This document shows, one piece after another, positions 1-8,419 of a stretch of DNA of 64,000 nt. Each line of letters starts with the position of its first letter. Within the stretch, counting starts at the first letter, position 1. The translations under genes and the position numbers were made by a program. This stretch comes from Mycobacterium xenopi (lineage in GTDB: Bacteria; Actinomycetota; Actinomycetes; Mycobacteriales; Mycobacteriaceae): the NCBI RefSeq assembly GCF_009936235.1, contig NZ_AP022314.1, positions 3,410,001-3,474,000 on the forward strand, read 5' to 3'. Below the pieces are notes generated by a model. The model ran no database searches, was not told the DNA's origin, and saw only the letters and a list, made by a program, of their open reading frames with translations.

Positions 1-1
1 C

Positions 2-175
2 GCCTGTGCGGCGGCGCGGACGTCCCAGGCAACCCCAGCCGACGCCGCCAACCTGGAAGCGTTCGCCCGCAAACTATTCCAGTCGCTGTGGCGTCTCGAT
101 TGGGCGGCGATGGCGCTGAACCCGTCCACAGCGAGCGCCTCTCCGTCAACTCACACCAAGCGACCACATATGTGA
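2..175 (+). CDS. Possible 3' end of an upstream gene (partial)
   Basis: Frame 2 is open from the window edge to a TGA at 173-175 and reads like a protein end (TPADAANLEAFARKLFQSLW, then LDWAAMALN and a Ser/Thr/Pro-rich tail). Frame 1 is also open to 186 but gives an Arg/Pro-rich string typical of an off-frame read. In M. tuberculosis a plus-strand gene (Rv2917) lies convergent to glnD, so this may be its C-terminus; that is position-based inference only. I recognise no domain. Confidence 0.3.
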   Translation, partial: ACAAARTSQATPADAANLEAFARKLFQSLWRLDWAAMALNPSTASASPSTHTKRPHM

Positions 176-534
176 GCATTCCGTAACGGCACCTTAACGG
201 TGACTGGGCGTAACCAGCCTTTTACCTGATCGCAAATCACACACCGGCGCGTCAGTTTGCGGATTTAAGTTCGCCGACTCCAGCGATCGGGTTATGGCCA
301 CCGCGAGAAATCTCGCACGTGGTCGCCGGCACCACTGGATGCCTGAAAATGGGCGGCCACCGGAAGCAATTTGTTAAAAGTTCGTCCGCCGACGTTAAGA
401 AGCAATTAACGCGCTGGGGTTTCCGCACTCGCTACGCGAAGGTATAGCCGTGGATCCATTGCCAGACATCATCACACGGTGATCACCCCGGTCGGCCCTC
501 TTAACGGGTCGACCTATTTCCCTAGGAGAAGTAC
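176..534 (+). promoter_or_regulatory. Leader region upstream of the PE gene
   Basis: A 359-base non-coding stretch, more AT-rich than its surroundings, with scattered TTAAC/GTAAC words and an imperfect inverted repeat TCATCAC-ACG-GTGATCA near 471-487. It ends with a good ribosome binding site (TAGGAGAA) four bases before the PE ATG. It presumably carries the promoter of the PE-PPE pair, but I cannot place -35/-10 elements with confidence. Confidence 0.35.
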
Positions 535-1418
535 ATGTCTTTCGTGAAGACGCTGCCCGAAGCGCTCGCAGCGGCGTCCAGCCAGCTGGAGGGTCTCGGC
601 ACTTCGATGGCCGCCGAGAGCGCCGCCGCCGCCGGTCCGACCACGGCCATCGCCCCCGCAGCCTCGGACGAGGTGTCGGCGCTACAGGCGGGAATTTTCT
701 CCACCTATGGCCAGCTCTACCAGACAGCCAGCGCCCAAGCCCAAGCCATTCACCAACAATTCGTGAACCTTTTGGCGGCCAGCGCCGGGTCCTACGGAGA
801 AACCGAGGCGGCCAACCAGGCGGTGGCCGCCTCGACGCCGCTGACAGGGCTGAGCTCCCTGGTCGGGGCGTCGCCGGCTGCCGCGCCGACGCAAGCCACG
901 GGCCTGGGCGACATCCTCGAAGGCTTGGCCCAGGCGCTCGGTAATTCGCCGCTAAGCAGTCCCATCGCCAACTTATTGAATATCAACACCGGCAACTGGG
1001 CGTCGGCGGGATCGGACCTGATCGGAATGGCCGGCGGCGGTCTTCTCACCGCCCTGCCCGAAGAGGCCGCCGAAGGCGGACTGGAAGGCGGCTTGGCCGA
1101 CCTGGCCGGCACGGTCAGCCCGGCGGGGGCGGCGGTGCCGCGGCGCTGGGCGCCACACCGGTGTTGGCCGGGGTCGGGCAGGCATCGTCGGTCGGGGGCA
1201 TGTCGGTCCCGCCCAGTTGGACCGGCGAAGCGTCGGCGGCCAGCGCTCCGGTACGCCTGGCGGCTCACAGCTGGACGACCGCCGCGCCGGAGACCGCGCC
1301 GGTAGCCACAATGCCCGCCGGAATGCCGTCGGTCGCGTCGGCCGGTCGCGGCGGCTACGGCTTGGGCGCCCCACGCTACGGCGTCAAACCAAAGGTAATG
1401 CCCAAACCCAGCGTTTAG
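535..1418 (+). CDS. PE family protein with PPE-SVP-like C-terminus, frameshifted
   Basis: The N-terminal ~95 residues are a PE domain (MSFVKTLPEALAAASSQLEG) ending in YGETE, which fits the YxxxD/E ESX secretion signal. The first frame turns Arg/Trp-rich after about 1130. The frame starting one base earlier continues sensibly as AAALGATPVLAGVGQASSVG and then MSVPPSWTGE to a TAG at 1418. Adding one G to the G5 run at 1125-1129 restores one frame of about 294 residues. The tail (MPAGMPSVASAGRGGYGLG, then PRYGVKPKVMPKPSV) is the kind of end seen in PPE-SVP proteins and nearly matches the neighbouring PPE tail. PE/PPE pairs are normally co-secreted by ESX systems. Either a pseudogene or a base-call error. 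Confidence 0.75.
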
Positions 1419-1490
1419 AAAATTGAGCCGGCCAACGGTGTCCGGTAATCCCGATGCGCCACTGGATTTTATAGACAGGATCTGGAGAAA

Positions 1491-2686
1491 ATGTTCTTCG
1501 ATTTCGCAGCGCGGCCCCCGGAAATCAATTCGGCGCTCATGTACTCCGGTGCCGGGGCAGGCCCGATGGTGGCCGCCGCCGCGGCGTTCAGCAACTTGAG
1601 CGGTGAGCTAAGCGCGACGGCGGCGTCCTACCAGTCGGTGATCTCACAACTCACCGGCTCAGCCTGGCAGGGTCCGTCGGCCGCGGCGATGGCCGCCGCC
1701 GCCGAGCCCTACATCACCTGGCTGAGCACGACCTCGGGGCAACTGCAGCACGCCGCCTCCCAGGCCATCGCATCGGCGGCCGCCTACGAGACCGCCTTTG
1801 CCGCCACGGTGCCGCCGCCGGTTATCGCCGCCAACCGGGCGCAGCTGGCGATGCTGGTGTCGACCAACTTCCTGGGGCAAAACACCCCGGCGATCGCGGC
1901 CAACGAGGCTCAATACGCGGAAATGTGGGCCCAGGACGCCGCCGCAATGTATGGCTACGCCGCGTCCTCGGCGGCCGCCGCGCAGCTCACCCCGGTGACT
2001 CCGCCGGCGGAGACCACCAACCCGGCGGGTCTGGGTGCACAAGCTGCCGCGGTCTCCAATGCCGTGAGCAGCAGCGCGACGACATCGGGACTCAACGGGG
2101 TGCTGTCCAGCCTCACCAACGCACAAGGAGCGCTCGCCAACCCGCTCGGCCTGGCGGCGAACGCGAGTTCGGGAACCTCGATCTGGCAAGGTCTCAAGGA
2201 CCTGATGAACACCGGCATCGTCTTCAACAGCATCAACTCCGTGGATGTCACGGCGTCGTGGTGCACGATGATGATGATCTCGGCGGGGGCGACTTTGGGA
2301 CATTTCATCAGCAACGCCCTGGCGGGCGTCACCGTCGGCGACGTCACCCCCTGGGTGCGGGCCTGGGCGGTGGAATCCTTGCGAGCTCGACCGCACCAGC
2401 GGCCGGCGGCTACGGCGCGGCCCCGGTCGCGGCGGGTATGGGGCAGGCCTCTCTGGTGGGCAGCTTGTCGGTGCCGGGCACCTGGTCCTCGGCCGCCCCG
2501 GCAGCCAGCGCCGCCGCGGAATTCGAGGGCTCGGGCTGGACGGTGGCTCCGGAAGAAGAAATGCCTGTGGCCACGGTGCCGGCCGGGATGCCGTCGGTGG
2601 CGTCGGCTGGGCGCAGCGGCTACGGTTTCGGCACACCGCGATACGGAGTCAAGCCCACCGTCATGCCCAAGACCGTCCTGGTGTGA
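1491..2686 (+). CDS. PPE family protein, SVP subgroup, frameshifted
   Basis: Starts 72 bases after the PE stop, behind GGAGAA. The N-terminal ~180 residues are a PPE domain (MFFDFAARPPEINSALMYSG) with the WQGPSA turn that pairs with PE. The first frame is sensible to about 2350 (VTVGDVTP), then becomes Arg-rich. The alternative frame continues LGAGLGGGILASST, GSLSVPGTW (the GxxSVPxxW signature of the PPE-SVP subgroup) and PRYGVKPTVMPKTVLV to a TGA at 2686. One extra C in the C5 run at 2347-2351 restores a single frame of about 398 residues. Likely exported with the PE partner through an ESX system. Not in the M. tuberculosis glnD neighbourhood as I recall it, so probably a lineage-specific insertion. 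Confidence 0.8.
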
Positions 2687-2737
2687 CGAAGCCAGGGCCC
2701 GCCGGCTGGCCGTCAAAACCGGCGTTCAGTAGGCCGT

Positions 2738-5209
2738 TTAGTAGGCGTAGTCGACGGATCTGTCGACCACGGCGGTGTCCAACACGGCGATCAGTTCCCG
2801 TTCCACCGCCGCCTGCACTTTCGCGGGCACCTCGGCCGCGTCGGTGGACGCCCTGACGCAGAACACGTCGTCGACCATCGACCCCAGCGTGGTGACCTTC
2901 GCCCAGATGATATCGGCGCCCGCGCGCTCCAATCCTCCGGTCAGTGACGCGAGCAGCCCCGTCCGGTCGGACGTGCGGATTTCGACGATCAGCTGATCGG
3001 GCGTGCCACCGAACCACAGAATGCGTGGCGGCGGGGTCGGCCGATAGCCGGGCACCCCGGTCAGCACCTCCCCGATGGGGCTGCTGTCCTCGTCCGCCTC
3101 TCGGCGGTCCAGCATGCCCAGGATGTCGAGGTCTCCGGCCAACGCAGCGACCAATTGCTGGCGCAGCAGCTCGGCCGCGGCTGGGCTACCAAAAAGCGGC
3201 GACACCACGAATTCGTTGATTGCGGCGCCGTGGTGAACGTTGACCGCAGCGGAGTGCACTCGCAACGAGTTCAGCGCCAGTACGCCCGCGGCCTTCGACA
3301 GCAGGCCCCGCTGATCGGGCGCGATCATCACCACGTGGTAGCGCGTACCGTCGCCCGGCCTGACCTCCACGTGCACCCCGTGGTCGTCGGCCAGCGAAAG
3401 ATACTCGGGGTCAATGGGATCGGGGTGCGGCAAATTTTGCCCGGCCATCACCATGTGGCAGCGGCGCACCAATTCGCCGACAAGCGAGGCTTTCCAGTCA
3501 CCCCACACCCCGGGGCCGGTGGCCAACGCGTCAGCTTCCGTCATCGCGTGCAGCACGTCGAGCAGCACCGGGTCTCCCCCGACCGCGTCTGCGACAGTCG
3601 CGATGGTCTGGGGGTCGTTTAGATCACGGCGAGTCGCCGTCTTGACCAACAGCAGGTGGTGGCGAACGAGTTTCGCCAGCATCGCCACGTCCGCCTGCCA
3701 CATACCCAGGCGGGTACCAATCGCCGTGGCCAACTCGGCGCCGATCACGCTGTGGTCGGTGGACCGGCCTTTGCCGATGTCGTGCAGCAGTGCACCAAGC
3801 ATCAGAAGGTCAGGCCGTGCCACGCGGGTAGTGAAAGCACTTGCCTGCACGGCAGTTTCGACCAGATGACGATCCACGGTCCAGGTGTGGATCACGTCGC
3901 GGGGCGGTAAGTCGCGGATTGCAGCCCATTCGGGCAGCACCCGGGCCCACAGCCCGACGCGGTCGAGCGACTCGATCGTCGAGACCGTGGCCGGCCCCGC
4001 ACTGAGCAGAACCAACAGGTCATCCAGAACGTCGGGTGGCCACGGGGTAGGCAAATCGGGTGCCGCGTCGGCGAGTCGGCTCAGCGTGGCGGCCGCGATG
4101 GGCACGCCGGAGACAGCCGATGCGGCGGCCACTCGCAGCAGCAGGCCGGGGTCGTGTTCTGGTCGGGCATCGCGGGCCAACACGACCTCCCCGGCGTACT
4201 CGACGACGCCTTCGTCCAGCGGCCGGCGGCGTCGCCGCCGCAACGCCGACATGCCGCGCCGCGGCAGCGAATTGGCGGCGGTCCTTAACGCGGCGTCGAC
4301 GTGATAGCTGATCGTGCGCGCGGCGTCGGACAGCATGCGCGCCAGATCGAACCTGTCGCCGAGCTGCAGCGCCGAACTGATGTCGTCGGCGTACTGGGCC
4401 AGCAGCACGTCATGCCCGCGGCCGGATACCCGGCGCAGTTCGGTGCGCACGTCAACCAGTGCGCGACAGGCGTGGTCCACTGAACCCGCCGCGACCTCGG
4501 GGTTGCGAATCGCCTGGCGATCGGCGAGCTGCGCGATCGCCAGGCCGTCCAGCAACTGGATGTCGCGCAGGCCACCACGCCCGAACTTCAGATCCGGTTC
4601 AACGCGGTGCGCTATCTCGCCGGTGCGCTGCCAGCGGGCCTGGGTTGCCTCGACGAGTTCAGCGAATCGCGAACGGATTCCGCTCCGCCATTGTCGGCGG
4701 ACGCCGTCGACCAGATGCGCCGACAGGGCCGCATCGCCGGCAATGTGGCGCGCTTCCAGCATCGCCAGACCCGAGGAGATGTCCGCATCGGCGATTTGCA
4801 TTGCCTCGGCGACGGTTCGCACGCAATGGTCAAGACGAATGTTGGCGTCCCACAGCGGATACCACAACAGGTTGGCGACCCTGCCGACGATGTCGGTGGG
4901 CATATTGTTGTGTACCAACATCAGGTCCAGATCGGAGTGCGGCAGCAGCTCGCGTCGGCCCAACGATCCGGTCGCGACGATTGCGAAGCCGCTGTCTTGC
5001 GTGATGCCGATCTCCACGGCTTTCGTCGTCAGCCAGGACTCATGCAGCTCCTGCCATGCCTTTCGCAATGCGGCCGCATTTTGTTCGCCCGGATCCCGGG
5101 TAAGTAGCCGCTCCCGCGCTGCGACCAAATCGGTTGCCGGGCGGGCACTTCCAGCGGCCGGGCCCTCCCACCGAGAGTCAGGGGCAGAATCCAGTCTGCG
5201 CGGTCTCAT
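2738..5209 (-). CDS. glnD: GlnD, PII nucleotidyltransferase / nucleotidyl-removing enzyme
   Basis: A bifunctional cytosolic nitrogen sensor that modifies and demodifies PII (GlnB); in actinobacteria the modification is adenylylation. The 823 residues hold the nucleotidyltransferase motif GSLGRRELLPHSDLDLM at residues 81-97, the GRGGLRDIQ segment, a central HD domain (LLHDIGKG, with further His/Asp downstream in KLVRHHLL) for removal, and two C-terminal ACT domains (about 645-710 and 745-820) that in this family sense glutamine. Last gene of amt-glnB-glnD, 87 bases after glnB. It converges on the PPE gene, leaving about 50 bases. Confidence 0.97.
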   Translation of the reverse strand: MRPRRLDSAPDSRWEGPAAGSARPATDLVAARERLLTRDPGEQNAAALRKAWQELHESWLTTKAVEIGITQDSGFAIVATGSLGRRELLPHSDLDLMLVHNNMPTDIVGRVANLLWYPLWDANIRLDHCVRTVAEAMQIADADISSGLAMLEARHIAGDAALSAHLVDGVRRQWRSGIRSRFAELVEATQARWQRTGEIAHRVEPDLKFGRGGLRDIQLLDGLAIAQLADRQAIRNPEVAAGSVDHACRALVDVRTELRRVSGRGHDVLLAQYADDISSALQLGDRFDLARMLSDAARTISYHVDAALRTAANSLPRRGMSALRRRRRRPLDEGVVEYAGEVVLARDARPEHDPGLLLRVAAASAVSGVPIAAATLSRLADAAPDLPTPWPPDVLDDLLVLLSAGPATVSTIESLDRVGLWARVLPEWAAIRDLPPRDVIHTWTVDRHLVETAVQASAFTTRVARPDLLMLGALLHDIGKGRSTDHSVIGAELATAIGTRLGMWQADVAMLAKLVRHHLLLVKTATRRDLNDPQTIATVADAVGGDPVLLDVLHAMTEADALATGPGVWGDWKASLVGELVRRCHMVMAGQNLPHPDPIDPEYLSLADDHGVHVEVRPGDGTRYHVVMIAPDQRGLLSKAAGVLALNSLRVHSAAVNVHHGAAINEFVVSPLFGSPAAAELLRQQLVAALAGDLDILGMLDRREADEDSSPIGEVLTGVPGYRPTPPPRILWFGGTPDQLIVEIRTSDRTGLLASLTGGLERAGADIIWAKVTTLGSMVDDVFCVRASTDAAEVPAKVQAAVERELIAVLDTAVVDRSVDYAY

Positions 5210-5219
5210 GCTATCTGGC

Positions 5220-5233
5220 CGAGCAGACGCAAA
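5220..5233 (+). repeat. Short intergenic repeat, CGAGCAGACGCAAA copy 1
   Basis: Lies in the 87-base gap between glnB and glnD. The same 14 bases recur at 27855-27868 and, with GCGAGCAGACGCAAAA, at 22728-22743, where an inverted partner faces it. I recall this word as common in mycobacterial intergenic DNA; its function is unknown to me. Confidence 0.55.
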
Positions 5234-5296
5234 GGCTCCTCAGCGCCCACGGAATCGGGTACCTTCGCCTCTGCCCGCGCATACTCGCGGTAGCTC

Positions 5297-5635
5297 TCAC
5301 AGCGCATCAGGTCCGCGCTCGCCCGTGCGCACCCGCACAACAGTCTCCACCGGGGTGACCCACACCTTGCCGTCGCCGATCTTGCCGGTGCGCGCGGCGC
5401 GGACCACCCTGTCGACCACCTTGTCGACGACGGAATCGTCGACGACAACCTCGATCCGAACCTTCGGGACGAATTCGACGGAATACTCAGCGCCCCGGTA
5501 AACCTCCGTGTGACCCTTCTGCCGCCCGTACCCCTGCACTTCGCTCACCGTCATCCCCAGGACGCCCGCCTCCTCCAGGCTGGTCTTGACGTCGTCGAGC
5601 GTGAACGGCTTCACGATCGCGGTGATCAGCTTCAT
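5297..5635 (-). CDS. glnB: Nitrogen regulatory protein PII (GlnB)
   Basis: A 112-residue PII signal protein that binds ATP and 2-oxoglutarate and reports nitrogen status, typically to the ammonium channel Amt. I chose the start at MKLITAIVKPF, the universal PII N-terminus, rather than the ATG 87 bases upstream. The T-loop modification residue Tyr51 is present (YRGAEYSVEF), as are the B-loop TGKIGDGKVWV and the C-loop end. It lies between amt and glnD, its channel partner and its modifying enzyme. The amt frame runs 149 bases into this gene. Confidence 0.97.
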   Translation of the reverse strand: MKLITAIVKPFTLDDVKTSLEEAGVLGMTVSEVQGYGRQKGHTEVYRGAEYSVEFVPKVRIEVVVDDSVVDKVVDRVVRAARTGKIGDGKVWVTPVETVVRVRTGERGPDAL

Positions 5636-7016
5636 TTCCACTCTCCTCCAAGGCGTGACGACCAGGAACCGAACCGCTGACGACCGCGAAATCGTAGCCG
5701 CTCTCAGCGTGCTGAGCCTCATCGATGCCTGAGGCTTCGTCCTCGGCGCTCAGGCGCAGCCCGATGGTGTATTTCAGGATCAGGGCCAAGATAGCGGTGA
5801 CGACCGCTGAATACCCGAGAACACTGAATGCGCCGATTGCCTGGCGTTCCAACTGAGCGAATCCGCCGCCGTAGAACAGGCCGGGTGACACGCCGGTGAC
5901 ACCCGCGATGGCCGTGGTCTGCGGGGCGGCCAGCAGACCCACCAGCAGCGTTCCCACCAGACCGCCGACCAGATGCACTCCGACCACGTCGAGCGAATCA
6001 TCAAAGCCCAACCGGTATTTCAGCCCGACTGCCAACGCGCAAAACACGCCGGCCGCGACGCCCACCACCAAGGCCCCCACCACGTTGACCGACGAGCAGG
6101 ACGGCGTGATGGCGACCAGTCCGGCAACGATGCCCGACGCGGCGCCCAGCGAGGTGGCGTGTCCGTCGCGGATGCGTTCGGTGAGCAGCCACCCCAACAT
6201 GGCGGCGGCGGTTGCCACCGTGGTGGTCATGAACGTGGAGCCGGCGGCGCCGTTGGCGCTGGTAGCCGATCCGGCGTTGAACCCGTACCAGCCGAACCAC
6301 AGTAGCCCAGCACCCAGCATCACGAACGGCAGGTTGTGCGGCCGCATGATCGTCTTGGGCCAGCCCTGCCGCCTGCCGAGGACGATCGCCAGCACGAGGC
6401 CCGCCGTCCCGGCGTTGATGTGCACGGCCGTGCCGCCGGCGAAGTCGATGGCGTGCAGCTTGTTCAGGATCCAGCCGCCGTGCGCGGCCGCGAACTTGTC
6501 GGCGGCGAACACCCAGTGCGCGATCGGGAAGTAGACGAATGTCGCCCACAATCCGGCGAACAGCGTCCAGCTGCCGAATTTCATCCGGTCGGCCACCGCT
6601 CCGGAGACCAGCGCGACGGTGATGATCGCGAACATCAGCTGGAACGCGACATACACGACGTGAGGGATGGTGCCCGCCAACGGGATCTGAACACCCCCGG
6701 TGTGGGTGCTCGGATCCTCGGCGACGGCGTTGACACCGATAAGACCCTTCAGGCCCCAGTATTCGGTTGGCCTGCCGGCGATGTTGCCGACGTCGTCGCC
6801 GAAGGCGAGCGAGTAACCGTAGAGCACCCACAGCACCGTCACGACGCCCATCGCGCTGATGCTCATCATGATCATGTTGAGCACGCTTCTGGCGCGGACC
6901 ATGCCGCCGTAAAAGAACGCCAGGCCGGGCGTCATCAACAGCACAAGAGCCGAGCTCGCCAGCATCCAGGCGGTGTCGCCAGTATTGGGAATGCCCATGG
7001 TTGGGAATTGGTCCAC
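5487..7016 (-). CDS. amt: Ammonium transporter Amt
   Basis: A polytopic Amt/MEP/Rh-family ammonium channel with about 11 membrane segments. Family motifs are plain: MTPGLAFFYGGMVRARSVLN near the N-terminus, the twin-His region (HNLPF and VVGVHLVGGLVG) and FAGGTAVHINAGTAGL. It starts at a GTG 9 bases behind GGAGG. Tandem GlnR boxes lie 77-114 bases upstream. The last ~50 codons lie inside glnB in another frame and are probably not natural: a third frame ends in a TGA that overlaps the glnB ATG as ATGA, the usual coupling arrangement. Either the overlap is real or a small indel lies near 5640-5700. Confidence 0.95.
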   Translation of the reverse strand: MDQFPTMGIPNTGDTAWMLASSALVLLMTPGLAFFYGGMVRARSVLNMIMMSISAMGVVTVLWVLYGYSLAFGDDVGNIAGRPTEYWGLKGLIGVNAVAEDPSTHTGGVQIPLAGTIPHVVYVAFQLMFAIITVALVSGAVADRMKFGSWTLFAGLWATFVYFPIAHWVFAADKFAAAHGGWILNKLHAIDFAGGTAVHINAGTAGLVLAIVLGRRQGWPKTIMRPHNLPFVMLGAGLLWFGWYGFNAGSATSANGAAGSTFMTTTVATAAAMLGWLLTERIRDGHATSLGAASGIVAGLVAITPSCSSVNVVGALVVGVAAGVFCALAVGLKYRLGFDDSLDVVGVHLVGGLVGTLLVGLLAAPQTTAIAGVTGVSPGLFYGGGFAQLERQAIGAFSVLGYSAVVTAILALILKYTIGLRLSAEDEASGIDEAQHAESGYDFAVVSGSVPGRHALEESGNEADHRDREAVHARRRQDQPGGGGRPGDDGERSAGVRAAEGSHGGLPGR

Positions 7017-7092
7017 TCGACATCACCTCCGGTCGGCGCGGTCCCGGCCGCCAACGGTGACCGATGACCTTGTCAGACAATGCGCAAAAGTT

Positions 7093-7130
7093 GTTGCGGC
7101 GTTAGTGCCTCAACGTTTCGCCGAAGTTAC
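7093..7130 (-). promoter_or_regulatory. Tandem GlnR binding boxes upstream of amt-glnB-glnD
   Basis: On the minus strand the stretch reads GTAAC-n6-GAAAC-n6-GCACT-n6-GCAAC, with every spacer exactly six bases. This matches the actinobacterial GlnR box (a-site GTnAC, b-site GaAAC, repeated) described for Streptomyces and mycobacteria. It sits 77-114 bases before the amt GTG, the expected place for nitrogen-starvation activation of this operon. Confidence 0.85.
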
Positions 7131-7152
7131 GTGATTCTCACCGGGTCCAGCG

Positions 7153-8409
7153 TCAACCGAGCAGGGCGTCGACGAACGCCGCCGGCTCAAACGGAGCGAG
7201 GTCGTCGGGTCCCTCGCCGAGCCCGACCAGTTTCACCGGTACCCCGAGTTCCTGTTGGACGCGGAAAACGATGCCGCCCTTGGCTGTTCCGTCCAGTTTG
7301 GTCAGCACCGCGCCGGTGATGTCGACGACCTCGGCGAATACCCGGGCCTGCGCCAGCCCGTTCTGGCCGATGGTGGCATCGAGAACGAGCAGTGCCTCGT
7401 CGACGGCGGCGCGTCGCTCCACTACCCGTTTGACCTTGCCGAGCTCATCCATCAGCCCGGTTTTGGTGTGCAGGCGCCCGGCGGTGTCGATGACGACGAC
7501 GTCGGCGCCGGTGGCGATGCCCTTGTCGACCGCGTCGTAGGCCACCGAGGCCGGGTCGGCGCCCTCGGCGCCCCGCACCACTTCGGCGCCCACCCGCGCG
7601 GCCCAGGTCTGCAGCTGGTCGGCCGCCGCGGCCCGGAAGGTGTCGGCGGCGCCGAGCACCACGCGCCGGCCGTCGGCCACCAGCACCCGCGCCAGCTTGC
7701 CGACAGTGGTGGTTTTCCCGGTGCCGTTGACGCCGACGACGAGCAGCACCGACGGGTGGTCGGCGTGCGGCAGCGCGCGGATTGTGCGGTCCAGCTCGGG
7801 CCGCAGCTCGGCGATCAAAACCTCCCGAAGCACGGCGCGGGCGTCGGTTGCGGTGCGCACGCTGCTGCTAGCCAGCCTGCTGCGCAGCTGCGTGACCACC
7901 GACGCGGTGGCCGCCGGGCCGAGGTCGGCCACCAGCAGGGTGTCCTCGACGTCCTGCCAGGAGTCCTCGTCCAGGTCGCCGCCGCCGAGCAGGCCCAGCA
8001 TGCTGCGGCCCAAAGTGTTCTGCGATCGGGCGAGCCGCCCGCGCAGCCTTTCCAGGCGCCCTTCGGGTGGGGCGATGGCGCTGATATCGGGAACGACGGG
8101 CGGCGCCGGCGCGTGCTCGGGCAGTTGGACGTCGGCGATCGACCGCTTGACGGTGTCGCGCGGAATGGCTGCGTCGTCGCCCACACCGGGCAGTCCCGTG
8201 GTGTCGAGGACCTCCGGCGATGTCCCCTGGGTGAACGTGATGCCCGACGACGTGGTGTATCCCCCGCCACGATCGGCACCAGCGGTCTGCGCACGAGCCG
8301 ACAGGCGGATCCGCCGACGCCGGTAGCGGATCAGGCCCGCGATCAGCGCAGCGACGACCACCAGCGCGGCGACACCCGCGACGACGATCCATACAGCGTC
8401 GGACACCAT
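7153..8409 (-). CDS. ftsY: Signal recognition particle receptor FtsY
   Basis: The membrane-associated GTPase that docks SRP-ribosome complexes at the translocon. The 418 residues start with a membrane-anchoring segment (residues 5-27) typical of actinobacterial FtsY. An acidic/variable region and the N domain follow, then the G domain with GVNGTGKTTTVGKLAR (about 222-237), DTFRAAAADQL, VIDTAGRLHTKTGLMDEL, TKLDGTAKGG and a C-terminal amphipathic end. The start ATG follows AGGAG. It is 10 bases downstream of smc and probably co-transcribed with it. Confidence 0.97.
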   Translation of the reverse strand: MVSDAVWIVVAGVAALVVVAALIAGLIRYRRRRIRLSARAQTAGADRGGGYTTSSGITFTQGTSPEVLDTTGLPGVGDDAAIPRDTVKRSIADVQLPEHAPAPPVVPDISAIAPPEGRLERLRGRLARSQNTLGRSMLGLLGGGDLDEDSWQDVEDTLLVADLGPAATASVVTQLRSRLASSSVRTATDARAVLREVLIAELRPELDRTIRALPHADHPSVLLVVGVNGTGKTTTVGKLARVLVADGRRVVLGAADTFRAAAADQLQTWAARVGAEVVRGAEGADPASVAYDAVDKGIATGADVVVIDTAGRLHTKTGLMDELGKVKRVVERRAAVDEALLVLDATIGQNGLAQARVFAEVVDITGAVLTKLDGTAKGGIVFRVQQELGVPVKLVGLGEGPDDLAPFEPAAFVDALLG

Positions 8410-8419
8410 GTGCTCCTGG

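Noticed and set aside
1120..2360. Programmed -1 frameshifting in PE and PPE
   Set aside because: No slippery heptamer with a downstream pseudoknot is evident, and smc and hypF show the same kind of single-base break, so error or decay is simpler.
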